Part shown: positions 1 through 8,918 of the stretch, piece by piece | Position numbering within the stretch: position 1 is the stretch's first letter | Layout of the letters: the number at the start of each line of letters is the position of its first letter | Translations under genes and position numbers: made by a program | The notes under the pieces: generated by a model | Databases searched by the model: none | Seen by the model: only the letters and a program-made list of their open reading frames with translations | Told to the model about the DNA's origin: nothing | Source: Gammaproteobacteria bacterium | GTDB lineage: Bacteria; Pseudomonadota; Gammaproteobacteria; Granulosicoccales; Granulosicoccaceae | Assembly: GCA_002746645.1 (NCBI GenBank) | Contig: PDPU01000030.1 | Span: forward strand, 19,872-83,871 | Length of the DNA stretch: 64,000 bases | Reading direction: 5' to 3'

Positions 1-717
1 ACCTTCCCGATGTTCGCCGACGTCGATCCCTACACCGACGTGCACGTGCGTCTTGCGATGAAGCACGCCATCAATCGTCAGGAACTCATCGACAAGACCA
101 TGTTCGGTACCGGCACCGTAGCCAACGACGTGCACGTCTCCTCGAACATGCCCTACTACGCCGAACTCGAGCAGACGCCCTACGATCCCGACAAGGCGAA
201 GTTCCATCTCGGGAAAGCCGGCCTCGACAAACTCAAGGTCGACCTCTCGACAAGCGACAGCGTGTACCCGAGTGCGGTCGACATGTGCACGCTCTTCGCC
301 GAGCACGCCAGGCCTGCGGGCATCACCATCAATGTGGTACGTGAACCCGCCGACGGCTACTGGTCGAATGTCTGGCTGAAGAAACCCTTCTGTTTCGTGA
401 AGTGGGGTGCTCGGCCGACGCCCGACAACATCTTCTCGCTCGCCTACGCAAGCGACGTGGTGTGGAACGAGAGCCACTGGAGCAACGCGCGCTTCGACGA
501 ACTGCTCGAACAGGCCCGCGCCGAACTCGACGACGACCTTCGCACCGAGATGTATGCGGAAATGCAGCAGCTGGCGAAGGACGATGGCAGCACCGTCATC
601 CCCGCTTTCGTGAACTTCGTCTGTGCACGCAACGCCAAAGTCATGCATGGCCCTTCCGTGGCGGCAAGCTGGGAGAACGACGGCGCACGTGCCGCGCATC
701 GATGGTGGTTTGCCTGA
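1..717 (+). CDS. ABC transporter substrate-binding protein, family 5 (3' part)
   Basis: The reading frame is open from the first base of the window, so this is the C-terminal part (about 238 residues) of a longer protein; full-length family 5 solute-binding proteins are usually 500-600 residues. It matches the C-terminal lobe of peptide/nickel-type binding proteins: the segment with VRLAMKHAINRQELID near the start, the YDPDKAKFHLGKAGL stretch around residue 60, and the NARFDELLEQARAELD helix near residue 160. It would bind the substrate in the periplasm and deliver it to the two permeases that follow on the same strand. A 283-bp spacer with no gene separates it from the first permease. The substrate is unknown; the adjoining carnitine genes suggest a quaternary-amine compound or a peptide-like conjugate, which is inference. 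Confidence 0.9.
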   Translation, partial: TFPMFADVDPYTDVHVRLAMKHAINRQELIDKTMFGTGTVANDVHVSSNMPYYAELEQTPYDPDKAKFHLGKAGLDKLKVDLSTSDSVYPSAVDMCTLFAEHARPAGITINVVREPADGYWSNVWLKKPFCFVKWGARPTPDNIFSLAYASDVVWNESHWSNARFDELLEQARAELDDDLRTEMYAEMQQLAKDDGSTVIPAFVNFVCARNAKVMHGPSVAASWENDGARAAHRWWFA

Positions 718-1000
718 ATCTGACGACTCCGGACTCGCCTGTCCTGCTTCATCCATCGTCACCGAACCCGCCAGCGGCAGGAGCGGCGTGCGCTGCGTCC
801 ACCGCTGCCCGACTGCCGCCGCGGCAATAACGGGAGTTCCTCATCGCAGGTTTCCGATGTGGAAATGCCGCCTTACCAAAACCTGCATCCGATCTGCCCG
901 CAGCAATGCAATGCAATCCGAATCCTGCGGGCCACTCAATGTCTTCAGGGAGATGACACATGAAACACGTCCGAGCTGTTGCTGACGCGGGGAGCCGCAC

Positions 1001-1957
1001 ATGAGCGATATCCTTTCCATCGTGGCGAAGCGGCTCGGTTTCGGGCTCGTGACACTGTTCGCCGTCTCCATCATCATCTTCGGCGCCGTCGAACTGCTGC
1101 CGGGCGACCTTGCCGAAGAGATACTCGGCCAGGGCGCCACTGCGGAAACGGTGGCCAACATGCGTGTCGAACTCGGACTCGACCGACCGGCTCCCGTACG
1201 CTACGTCGAATGGCTCACGAACGCGTTCCGTGGCGACTTCGGCACTTCGCTTGCCAGCGGCCAGAACGTGACTGCCATGATCGCACCGCGCCTTGCCAAC
1301 ACGCTCTTCCTCGCGCTCTATGCCGCGGCGATTGCCGTACCCCTGGCATTGATTCTCGGCGTGCTGGCAGCACTGTACAGAAATTCTGTCTTTGACCGCG
1401 TCACCAACGTCGCCACACTCACGTCGATCTCCTCCCCGGAGTTCTTCGTCGGCTACATCCTGGTGCTGTTCCTCGCGGTGAAATACCCGATCTTCCCGGC
1501 GCTCGCGAACGTCTCGGCCGAAACACCCTTCTTCGAGCGCCTCGAACGTCTCTTCCTGCCGGCAATGACCATGGTTCTGGTTGTTACCGCTCACATGATG
1601 CGCATGACCCGGGCTTCGATCATCAACCTCCTCGCCTCTCCCTACATCGAAATGGCTCGCCTCAAGGGCGTGCCGCAGTCACGCGTCATCACGCATCACG
1701 CCCTGCCCAACGCCTGGGCGCCGATCATCAACGTCATCGCCCTGAACCTTGCCTACCTCATCACCGGAGTGGTGCTGGTCGAAGTGGTTTTCGTGTACCC
1801 GGGCATCGGTCAGCTTCTGGTGGACAGCGTGACCAAACGCGACTTCCCGGTGGTGCAGGCCTGCTGTCTGATCTTCGCCGTGACCTACATTCTTCTCAAC
1901 CTGCTGGCAGACGTCGGAGCGATTCTCTCGAATCCGCGTCTCAGGCACCCGAAGTAA
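1001..1957 (+). CDS. ABC transporter permease, DppB type
   Basis: A 318-residue inner-membrane permease of the dipeptide/oligopeptide/nickel class. The N-terminal helix carries the usual family opening (KRLGFGLVTLFAVSIIIF), followed by the LPGD motif and the LGLDRPAPVRYVEWL segment typical of DppB/OppB. The cytoplasmic EAA-type loop that contacts the ATPase is visible as ARLKGVPQSRVITHHALPNA near residue 220. The ATG has a strong GGGGAG ribosome site eight bases upstream. Gene order with the binding protein, a second permease and the ATPase is that of a complete Dpp-like importer. Length is normal for the family. Confidence 0.93.
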   Translation: MSDILSIVAKRLGFGLVTLFAVSIIIFGAVELLPGDLAEEILGQGATAETVANMRVELGLDRPAPVRYVEWLTNAFRGDFGTSLASGQNVTAMIAPRLANTLFLALYAAAIAVPLALILGVLAALYRNSVFDRVTNVATLTSISSPEFFVGYILVLFLAVKYPIFPALANVSAETPFFERLERLFLPAMTMVLVVTAHMMRMTRASIINLLASPYIEMARLKGVPQSRVITHHALPNAWAPIINVIALNLAYLITGVVLVEVVFVYPGIGQLLVDSVTKRDFPVVQACCLIFAVTYILLNLLADVGAILSNPRLRHPK

Positions 1958-1970
1958 GGGAGGACGGAAC

Positions 1971-3032
1971 ATGAACACATTCAGCATCGTCTATTTCGCC
2001 TTCCTGCTCACCATCACCTGTGCAGCGGCCTGGTTCAAGCACCGATCGGCCTTCCTCGTGCTGTTCTTCCTCACCATGCTTTCGTTGCTGGTGGGGCTGT
2101 TCGCGGGTTCGACAGGTCTCATCTACATCGCCGTCGTCGCCGGCATCCTCGCAGCCGCCGCAGGCATTGCCTACATCTTCCGCGAGTTTCTCGTCATCAT
2201 CCTCAAGGGCGAAGCCTCGAAAGCAATGCAGACTGCACCGCTCACGGCCAGTTTCGGCCTGTTCGTGATTCTCGTCTATGCCATCGCCGCGATCTTTGCT
2301 CCGTGGATCGCTCCCTACGGCGAATCGGAAGTGGTCGGCACGACCTATCAGGCACCCGATGCCAACATGCTGCTCGGCGGCGATCAGCTCGGTCGCGACA
2401 TGTTCAGCCGCATCATCTACGGCGCCAGAAACACGGTCGGCCTCTCGATCGCCACCACCATTCTCGCCTTCCTCATGGGCACGAGCCTCGGACTCTTCGC
2501 GGCGGTGAAAGGTGGCTGGATCGATCAGGTACTCGGTCGCATCGTCGATACCGTCATGGCGATTCCATCGCTGATCTTCGCGCTGCTGCTGCTGAGCATC
2601 TACGGCACCTCTTCGATCAGCCTGATTCTCGTCATCGCCTTCATCTACACGCCGCTGGTCTTCCGACTGTCCAGATCCGTCGCGGGGAACATCGTGGTCA
2701 TGGACTACATCGAGGCGGCACGCATTCGTGGCGAGAGTTCCTGGCGACTGATCTTCGACGAGATCCTGCCGAATGCCCTCGCACCGCTCATCGCGGAATT
2801 CGGTCTGCGTTTCTGCTTCGTGTTCCTGCTAGTCGCGGGCCTCTCCTTCCTCGGTCTGGGCATTCAGCCACCGACTGCAGACTGGGGTTCGATGGTGCGC
2901 GAAAACGCGACGCTCATTTCCTTCGGCGAAGTCATTCCGCTGATACCCGCCGGGGCCATCGCCCTCCTTACCGTGGCGGTGAACTTCGTGGTTGACTGGT
3001 TGCTGTATCGCTCTTCGGGACTGAAGGTGTAG
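1971..3032 (+). CDS. ABC transporter permease, DppC type
   Basis: A 353-residue permease, the partner of the upstream DppB-type protein. It is longer than typical DppC (about 300 residues) because three additional hydrophobic segments occupy roughly residues 1-75 before the canonical domain begins. The canonical part has [11 protein letters not shown], then [22 protein letters not shown], a family signature, and the EAA loop with [21 protein letters not shown]. It starts 13 bp after the previous stop with a GGGAGG ribosome site, so it is co-transcribed. The extra N-terminal membrane segments are unusual and could be a small fused membrane domain. Confidence 0.92.
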   Translation: MNTFSIVYFAFLLTITCAAAWFKHRSAFLVLFFLTMLSLLVGLFAGSTGLIYIAVVAGILAAAAGIAYIFREFLVIILKGEASKAMQTAPLTASFGLFVILVYAIAAIFAPWIAPYGESEVVGTTYQAPDANMLLGGDQLGRDMFSRIIYGARNTVGLSIATTILAFLMGTSLGLFAAVKGGWIDQVLGRIVDTVMAIPSLIFALLLLSIYGTSSISLILVIAFIYTPLVFRLSRSVAGNIVVMDYIEAARIRGESSWRLIFDEILPNALAPLIAEFGLRFCFVFLLVAGLSFLGLGIQPPTADWGSMVRENATLISFGEVIPLIPAGAIALLTVAVNFVVDWLLYRSSGLKV

Positions 3033-3075
3033 TCATCACCACGGCACCCCGAAACACTGGAACGGAAACACCGAC

Positions 3076-4737
3076 ATGAGCGTAGACAAGAAAGACATAC
3101 TCCTGAAGATCCGTGACCTGCACATCGAGGCGCGCGTCGATGTCGACGAGTGGGCCGAGATCGTTCACGGCATCGATCTCACACTGCATCGCGGCGAAGT
3201 GCTCGGCCTCATCGGCGAATCGGGTGCGGGGAAGTCCACCATCGGTCTGGCCGCGATGGGTTTTGCACGCGATGGCTGCCGCATCTCGGGCGGCTCGATC
3301 GAATTCGACGGCATCGAGCTCACCTCCACCCCACGCGCCGATCTCCGCTCGTTGCGCGGCTCGCGCATTGCCTACGTGGCGCAGTCGGCCGCAGCCTCGT
3401 TCAACCCGGCACACAGGATCATCGACCAGCATACCGAGGCACCGATCCAGTACCGCATGCGCAAGCGCACCGAGAGCCAGGAAGATGCGGTGGAACTCTA
3501 TCGGCGCCTGCAGCTACCGAACCCCGACGAGATCGGCTTTCGCTACCCGCACCAGGTATCGGGCGGGCAGTTGCAACGCGCCATGACGGCCATGGCCATG
3601 GCCTGCCGCCCCGACCTCATCATCTTCGACGAACCCACCACGGCCCTTGACGTGACCACGCAGATCGAGGTGCTGGCGGCCATTCGCGACATCGTCGATC
3701 AGTTCCACACCGCCGCCATCTACATCACGCACGACCTTGCCGTCGTTGCGCAGATGGCCGACACCATCAAGGTGCTGCTGAGGGGGAACGAGATCGAGGA
3801 AGCCGATACCGAAACCATGCTCAACTCGCCGAAGGAGGAGTACACCAGGTCGCTCTGGTCGGTGCGGGACTTCCGGCGCGAACAGATGCCGCCACCTGCT
3901 GCAGATGATGTGCCGGTGTTGTCGGTGAAGAACGTCACCGCTTCCTACGACGGCAAGACCGACATTCTTCACGACGTGTCGTTCGAGATCCATCGCGGAC
4001 GTACCGTCGCGGTGGTCGGTGAGTCGGGTTCGGGCAAGTCCACCGTCGCGCGCTGCATCACGGGGCTGCTGCCACCGAGTGCCGGCAGTGTGGAACTGAG
4101 CGGCGTACCGTTGCCCGATCGTTACCAGAAACGCACGCACGAGCAGCTTCAGAAGGTGCAGATGATCTACCAGATGGCCGATACGGCGCTGAACCCGAAG
4201 AAAAGGATCAGCGAGATCATCGGCCGCCCGGCGCAGCTCTTCAAGAAACTTCGCGGTGCGGCACTGAAGAAGCGCGTCGACGAGTTGCTCGACATGATCG
4301 AGTTGCAGCCTTCGCAGTACTACGACCGCTACCCCTCGGAACTTTCGGGCGGACAGTTGCAGCGTGTCGGCATTGCGCGAGCGCTCGCAGCCGACCCCGA
4401 GTTCATCATCTGCGATGAAGTGACGAGCGCACTCGATCAGCTCGTGGCCGAAGGCATCCTGCGTCTTCTCGATCGCCTGCAGAAGGATCTCGACCTCTCC
4501 TACATGTTCATCACCCACGACCTCGCCACCGTGCGTGCCATCGCCGACTGGGTCGTGGTCATGCAGCAGGGCAAGGTGGTCGAACAGGGGCCGAAGGACG
4601 AGATGTTCCGCCCGCCACATCACCCCTATACCGATCTCTTGCTCTCGTCGGTACCGGAGATGGATCCGGACTGGCTCACCACGCTGCTTGAAGAAAGAGG
4701 CACCAACGAGAACGTGATACAGCCGGCGGGCAACTGA
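3076..4737 (+). CDS. Dipeptide-type ABC transporter ATP-binding protein (DppD-DppF fusion)
   Basis: A 553-residue protein with two complete ABC ATPase domains in tandem. Domain 1 (about residues 8-255) has Walker [10 protein letters not shown], the signature VSGGQLQR, Walker B LIIFDEP and the H-switch ITHDLAVV. Domain 2 (about 275-540) has [29 protein letters not shown] and ITHDLATV. The second Walker B region reads DEVT rather than DEPT, a common variant in this subfamily. Fused DppD/F ATPases are well known and supply both nucleotide sites of the heterodimeric importer. It closes the operon that starts with the binding protein. Confidence 0.93.
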   Translation: MSVDKKDILLKIRDLHIEARVDVDEWAEIVHGIDLTLHRGEVLGLIGESGAGKSTIGLAAMGFARDGCRISGGSIEFDGIELTSTPRADLRSLRGSRIAYVAQSAAASFNPAHRIIDQHTEAPIQYRMRKRTESQEDAVELYRRLQLPNPDEIGFRYPHQVSGGQLQRAMTAMAMACRPDLIIFDEPTTALDVTTQIEVLAAIRDIVDQFHTAAIYITHDLAVVAQMADTIKVLLRGNEIEEADTETMLNSPKEEYTRSLWSVRDFRREQMPPPAADDVPVLSVKNVTASYDGKTDILHDVSFEIHRGRTVAVVGESGSGKSTVARCITGLLPPSAGSVELSGVPLPDRYQKRTHEQLQKVQMIYQMADTALNPKKRISEIIGRPAQLFKKLRGAALKKRVDELLDMIELQPSQYYDRYPSELSGGQLQRVGIARALAADPEFIICDEVTSALDQLVAEGILRLLDRLQKDLDLSYMFITHDLATVRAIADWVVVMQQGKVVEQGPKDEMFRPPHHPYTDLLLSSVPEMDPDWLTTLLEERGTNENVIQPAGN

Positions 4738-4823
4738 CACGGCAGCAACGAGAACGCGATGCAGCCGACGAGCACTCGATGCGGCGGCGGCCGATACCGG
4801 TTCACGCCGTCGTCATCCTGACA

Positions 4824-6341
4824 TCAGCGCGGCGCACCCACGAAACGCCCGACCTGCGGCGGCTGCGGAACAGCGGCGTGCTGCGCGGCCAGACTGCGGA
4901 TCCGCTCGGCAACCTCGGGTTCCGGCTCGCTGCTTCTTCGTGCATTCATGTCCATGTGCAGCATGAGTGACTCCATGGTCGCGGCAAGCTCACCGTTCTC
5001 GTCGAGAATGCAGTGCAGGAGTTGCAGCTTCTTCCCTTCGCCCTTCAGGAGTTGCGAGGTCACCTTCACCCGCTCACCGGCGTGCAGTTCCCTGAGGTAG
5101 CAGAGGTGGTTCTCTGCCGTGAAGTAACTCTTGCCACTGGTCACATAACCAGCATCGGCACCGACCAGTTCCATGAAGCGATCATTGGCCTGAGCACCGA
5201 GAGCCAGATACCAGGTTTCGTTCATGTGACCGTTGTAGTCGGTCCAGGTGGACGGTATCACGCGCTCGACGGTGACGGGCAGGGAGACCCCCGCACCGGC
5301 GTGTCCGCCATCGGCACTAGCCGCGCTACCCGCGCTGCCCGCACTACCCACGTCTCCCGCATCACGAGCGTTCGCCAGTACCGACTCATGCGCGATCACA
5401 CTCGAACCCGCGCCGCTGCCTGTGTGCCTGAGCGCGCGAATGATGCCGACGAGGTTGTCATCGCGGCGGCGTTCGAGTTCACGAATGCTCATGTGCCCCG
5501 ATTGCGCATCGGACTGGCTCGCGATCAGTTCGACGAGTTCGTCATTGAACTCGGGCACATCCATGAGCCGTGTCCAGGGCCATTCGAGTGCCGGACCGAA
5601 CTGGGCCATGAAATGCCGCATGCCGGCTTCACCACCGGCCACGCGATAGGTTTCGAAGAGGCCCATCTGCGCCCAGCGAAGGCCGAAACCGTAACGGATG
5701 GCGTCATCGAGTTCCTCGGTGGTACAGATTCCGTCGCTGACCAGCCACAGCGACTCGCGCCATACCGCCTCGAGCAGACGATCGGCAATGTGCGCGTCGA
5801 TTTCCTTCCGAACCACGAGCGGCTTCATGCCGATACCGGTGAGAATGTCGCCGGCACGTTCAACCATTGCCGATGCATTTGCCGCGGTAGGCACCAGTTC
5901 CACCAGTGGCAGAAGATAGACCGGGTTGAAGGGATGGGCAACCATGACGCGACCATCGCCATTTACACCAGACTGCAACTCCGACGGTCTGAAACCCGAC
6001 GTGGACGAGGCGATGATGGCATCGTCCGGCGCGTGCTTCACCACATCCGCAAGCACCTTGTGCTTGAGGTCGAGACGCTCGGGCGCACTCTCCTGAATCC
6101 AGGCACAGCCGGCCAGAGCTTCTTCCAGGGAATCGTGAAAGACGAGTTGCCCTTCCTCCGGCAAGGCCATGTCGTAGAGCGCGGGCAGGGAACGGCGGGC
6201 ATTGACGAGCACTTCGCCGATCTTGCGATCTGCTTCAGGATCCGGGTCGAAGACGGCAACATCCCAACCATTGAGAAGAAATCGGGCGGCCCATCCGCCG
6301 CCAATGACACCACCACCGATGATCGCTGCTTTCTGACTCAT
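4824..6341 (-). CDS. cdhA: L-carnitine dehydrogenase fused to a betainyl-CoA thioesterase-like hotdog domain
   Basis: A 505-residue fusion. Residues 1-320 are a 3-hydroxyacyl-CoA dehydrogenase fold with the NAD-binding GGGVIGGG at residues 9-16, and the order and sequence (SSTSGFRPSELQ, VAHPFNPVYLLPLVELVP) match bacterial L-carnitine 3-dehydrogenases. After an Ala/Gly/Ser-rich linker (about 335-360) comes an acyl-CoA thioesterase hotdog domain (WTDYNGHMNETWYL). In known pathways CdhA oxidises carnitine to 3-dehydrocarnitine and CdhB hydrolyses betainyl-CoA to glycine betaine; such fusions occur in rhizobia and relatives. The start at 6341 was chosen because CGAGGAAC precedes that ATG and homologues begin near the Rossmann strand. 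The divergent 22-bp repeats lie just upstream. Confidence 0.9.
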   Translation of the reverse strand: MSQKAAIIGGGVIGGGWAARFLLNGWDVAVFDPDPEADRKIGEVLVNARRSLPALYDMALPEEGQLVFHDSLEEALAGCAWIQESAPERLDLKHKVLADVVKHAPDDAIIASSTSGFRPSELQSGVNGDGRVMVAHPFNPVYLLPLVELVPTAANASAMVERAGDILTGIGMKPLVVRKEIDAHIADRLLEAVWRESLWLVSDGICTTEELDDAIRYGFGLRWAQMGLFETYRVAGGEAGMRHFMAQFGPALEWPWTRLMDVPEFNDELVELIASQSDAQSGHMSIRELERRRDDNLVGIIRALRHTGSGAGSSVIAHESVLANARDAGDVGSAGSAGSAASADGGHAGAGVSLPVTVERVIPSTWTDYNGHMNETWYLALGAQANDRFMELVGADAGYVTSGKSYFTAENHLCYLRELHAGERVKVTSQLLKGEGKKLQLLHCILDENGELAATMESLMLHMDMNARRSSEPEPEVAERIRSLAAQHAAVPQPPQVGRFVGAPR

Positions 6342-6371
6342 GTTCCTCGTGACTCCAGTTGCTGTTGTCAA

Positions 6372-6440
6372 TATATTTGCTTTATAAACAATACGTTGTG
6401 CCCGTTCAGTTTTTGAGCTAACTTACATCGAGCTGAATCG
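6372..6440. other. AT-rich divergent intergenic segment
   Basis: A pocket of A/T-rich sequence (ATATATTTGCTTTATAAACAA around 6372-6391) that contrasts with its GC-rich surroundings. It lies between the carnitine dehydrogenase gene (minus strand) and the tandem repeats leading to the ATPase gene (plus strand). Promoter elements for both directions are likely here, for example a TATAAA read from the minus strand, but no -35/-10 pair with good spacing could be assigned. Confidence 0.4.
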
Positions 6441-6616
6441 GATGCGCGATTGGACGGCTCCAGATGCGCGATTGGACGGCCTCAGATGCGCGATTGGACG
6501 GCTCCAGATGCGCGATTGGACGGCCTCAGATACGCGATCGGACAGCTTCAGATGCGCGATTGGACGACCCTGAATGCACGAACGGACTACTCCATACACG
6601 TGAGCGGACAACCTGC
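6441..6616. repeat. 22-bp tandem repeat, eight copies
   Basis: Eight head-to-tail units of exactly 22 bp. The core reads GATGCGCGATTGGACGG followed by five variable bases. Copies 1 and 3 are identical (ending CTCCA) and copies 2 and 4 are identical (ending CCTCA), so 6441-6484 and 6485-6528 form a perfect 44-bp duplication. Copies 5-8 become increasingly degenerate toward 6616. The unit is not a multiple of three, so it does not encode a peptide repeat, although the forward frame happens to stay open through it. It lies between divergent genes, 67 bp before the ATPase start codon. Confidence 0.95.
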
Positions 6617-6682
6617 AGCAACTGCATGCGCCCTCGCAGGCCAACGCAACAGACAGTCATTCTGTTTCCACACGACATTTTC

Positions 6683-7948
6683 ATGAATTCACCAACCGTA
6701 ATCCAGAGACATGCGGCTCAGCCGGTACTCGATGCGATGACGGACACTCGTATCATCGCACTGGTCGGGCCGCGACAGTCCGGCAAGACCACGCTGTCGC
6801 AGTTGATTGCCGACCAACACCAGCTGACCTACCTGACACTCGACAACAGCCAGACACGACGCACCGCGTTGGATGATCCGACGGGACTCATCAGAAGCTC
6901 GGGCGATGCCGTCATTGACGAGATTCAGCGTGCTCCCGAATTGATACTGACCCTCAAACAGCTTGTCGATCATGACAATCGCCCCGGTCAATTCCTGATT
7001 ACCGGCTCTGTGGATCTGTTCCGCGGTACGGTATCGCCGGATTCTCTCGCAGGCCGGGTCGAAGCCATCGAACTGCTCCCGCTGAGCCAGGCAGAGATGG
7101 AAAACCTGCCCCCGAGCGACTTTGTCGAGCGTGCTTTCAGAAACGATTTCATTTCCTGGAAAGACACCGGACCGACCAGCGACCTGCTGAAGCGAATCGT
7201 TACCGGCGGCTATCCGGAAGCGGTAGCTCGATCCAGCCCGAACCGCCGACAGAAATGGCTGAAGGCCTACGCGCATGCACTCTCCACTCGTGACATTCAG
7301 GATCTCTCCTCGGTAGACAAGACCGATGAACTTTCCAGCCTGCTGGAACATGCTGCGCTGGCATCCGGTCAGTTGCTCAACTATTCCTCCATCGCTTCAG
7401 CACTCGGCGTCAACCGAAGTACCGTCGAACGCTGGCTGGTACTGCTCGAACAAATGTTCATACTCCGTCGCGTTCGAGCCTGGCACCGCAACGAATCACG
7501 ACGACTGATCAAGACACCAAAACTCCATTTCCTCGATTCCGGGTTGCTGTGCGCTCTCAGGAACCTCTCCGTGGAGGACATACGCACCGATCGGAATCGG
7601 CTCGGAGACGTCCTCGAAAGTTTCGTCTACAGCGAGCTTCTCAAGATGATCAGCCTGATGTCGGGCACCATCCGCATCAGTCACTACCGTGACAAGGCCC
7701 AAAATGAAATCGATTTCGTTCTCGAACAGGCGGGGAAACTCGTGGGCATCGAGGTCAAGTCGACGGCATCGCTCAAGCCGGCACACTTCAACGGACTCAG
7801 GCAACTCCGGGAAGCGACCGGCTCCGCCTTCGTGTCAGGCATCATCCTCCATGACGGTGATCGCATACAGCGCTTCGACGAAAACCTGTACGGCATGCCG
7901 ATGGACCAGCTCTGGAGTCCCGGTACGGAAACACCGGACTCCGCATAG
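6683..7948 (+). CDS. AAA ATPase with DUF4143 domain
   Basis: A 421-residue protein of the AAA_14/DUF4143 family. Walker A is GPRQSGKTT at residues 30-38 and Walker B VIDEIQRAPEL is near residue 80; the ITGSVDLF sensor strand follows. The C-terminal half is DUF4143, ending in a restriction-endonuclease-like fold segment (DFVLEQAGKLVGIEVKSTAS) found in this family. The molecular role of these ATPases is poorly known. An open frame runs further upstream through the tandem repeats, but conserved sequence begins at this ATG, so the shorter start was chosen; no good ribosome site is visible. It is transcribed against the flanking carnitine genes and so looks inserted. Confidence 0.88.
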   Translation: MNSPTVIQRHAAQPVLDAMTDTRIIALVGPRQSGKTTLSQLIADQHQLTYLTLDNSQTRRTALDDPTGLIRSSGDAVIDEIQRAPELILTLKQLVDHDNRPGQFLITGSVDLFRGTVSPDSLAGRVEAIELLPLSQAEMENLPPSDFVERAFRNDFISWKDTGPTSDLLKRIVTGGYPEAVARSSPNRRQKWLKAYAHALSTRDIQDLSSVDKTDELSSLLEHAALASGQLLNYSSIASALGVNRSTVERWLVLLEQMFILRRVRAWHRNESRRLIKTPKLHFLDSGLLCALRNLSVEDIRTDRNRLGDVLESFVYSELLKMISLMSGTIRISHYRDKAQNEIDFVLEQAGKLVGIEVKSTASLKPAHFNGLRQLREATGSAFVSGIILHDGDRIQRFDENLYGMPMDQLWSPGTETPDSA

Positions 7949-7971
7949 CAGCGAATCGGCATCGGCATCGC

Positions 7972-8889
7972 TCAATCCACCACCGGCGCCCGTTTCGTCA
8001 ACGACAGTTTCTCGCGAACCGCATCCGGCCCGATCACGTGCGCGCCGAGGTTCTCGATGATGGTCACGGCCTTTTCGACAAGCTGCGCATTGGTGGCGAA
8101 CACGCCCTTTTCGAGAAAGAGGTTGTCCTCGAGGCCGACACGCACGTTGCCGCCGGCGAGTACGGCGGCAGCAGCATAAGGCATCTGATCACGGCCCAGC
8201 GAGAACGCCGACCATTGCCAGTCTTCGGGAATGTTGTTGACCATGGCCATGAACGTATTGAGATCGTTCGGCGCGCCCCAGGGCACACCCATGCAGAGCT
8301 GCACGAGTGCCGGTGACTCGAGCACGCCTTCCTTCAAGAGTTCCCTTGCGAACCAGAGATGACCGGTGTCGAATGCCTCGATCTCGGGTCGCACGCCCAT
8401 CTCGGTCATCATGGTGCCCATGGCGCGCAGCATGCCCGGGGTGTTGGTCATGACGTAGTCGGCTTCGGCGAAATTCATCGTGCCGCAGTCGAGCGTGCAC
8501 ATTTCGGGCAGGCATTCGCGCACATGCACGACGCGCTCGCTCGCGCCGATCATGTCGGTGCCGTCTGCCTTCGGCGGCAGGGGCTGTTCGGTGGAGCCGT
8601 AGACCATGTCACCGCCCATGCCGGCGGTGAGGTTCAGTACCACGTCCACACTGGCGTCGCGAATGCGCTCGGTGACTTCACGGTAGAGCGCGGGATCACG
8701 GCTCGGCGCGCCGGTCTCGGGGTCGCGCACGTGACAGTGCACGATGGCAGCACCGGCCCTGGCAGCGTCGATGGCACTGGCTGCGATCTGTTCGGGGTTG
8801 CGCGGCACGTGCGGCGAGCGGTCCTGGGTACCACCGGAGCCCGTGACGGCACAGGTGATGAAGACTTCTCGATTGATGCTCAGTGGCAT
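7972..8889 (-). CDS. cdhC: BKACE-family beta-keto acid cleavage enzyme, probable 3-dehydrocarnitine cleavage enzyme
   Basis: A 305-residue DUF849/BKACE protein. The zinc-binding motif HCHVRD lies near residue 50, with the later conserved GLEDN glutamate near 250, and VFITCAVTGSGG is the family's N-terminal strand. BKACE enzymes condense a beta-keto acid with acetyl-CoA; the carnitine-pathway member CdhC converts 3-dehydrocarnitine and acetyl-CoA to betainyl-CoA and acetoacetate. Assignment to that member rests on its neighbours (carnitine dehydrogenase-thioesterase fusion and CdhR-like regulator). A CGAGGAGAG ribosome site precedes the ATG. It is followed, on the opposite strand, by the ATPase gene that separates it from cdhA. 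Confidence 0.88.
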   Translation of the reverse strand: MPLSINREVFITCAVTGSGGTQDRSPHVPRNPEQIAASAIDAARAGAAIVHCHVRDPETGAPSRDPALYREVTERIRDASVDVVLNLTAGMGGDMVYGSTEQPLPPKADGTDMIGASERVVHVRECLPEMCTLDCGTMNFAEADYVMTNTPGMLRAMGTMMTEMGVRPEIEAFDTGHLWFARELLKEGVLESPALVQLCMGVPWGAPNDLNTFMAMVNNIPEDWQWSAFSLGRDQMPYAAAAVLAGGNVRVGLEDNLFLEKGVFATNAQLVEKAVTIIENLGAHVIGPDAVREKLSLTKRAPVVD

Positions 8890-8918
8890 GGCGATCTCTC
8901 CTCGAGTGAATCGGTTGT

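Noticed and set aside
6441..6616. CRISPR array
   Set aside because: The units are contiguous without unique spacers, and no cas genes are in the window.
6464..6682. Longer start for the DUF4143 ATPase inside the tandem repeats
   Set aside because: The open frame continues through the repeats only because the 22-bp unit contains no stop in this frame. The resulting residues follow no family and conserved sequence begins at 6683.
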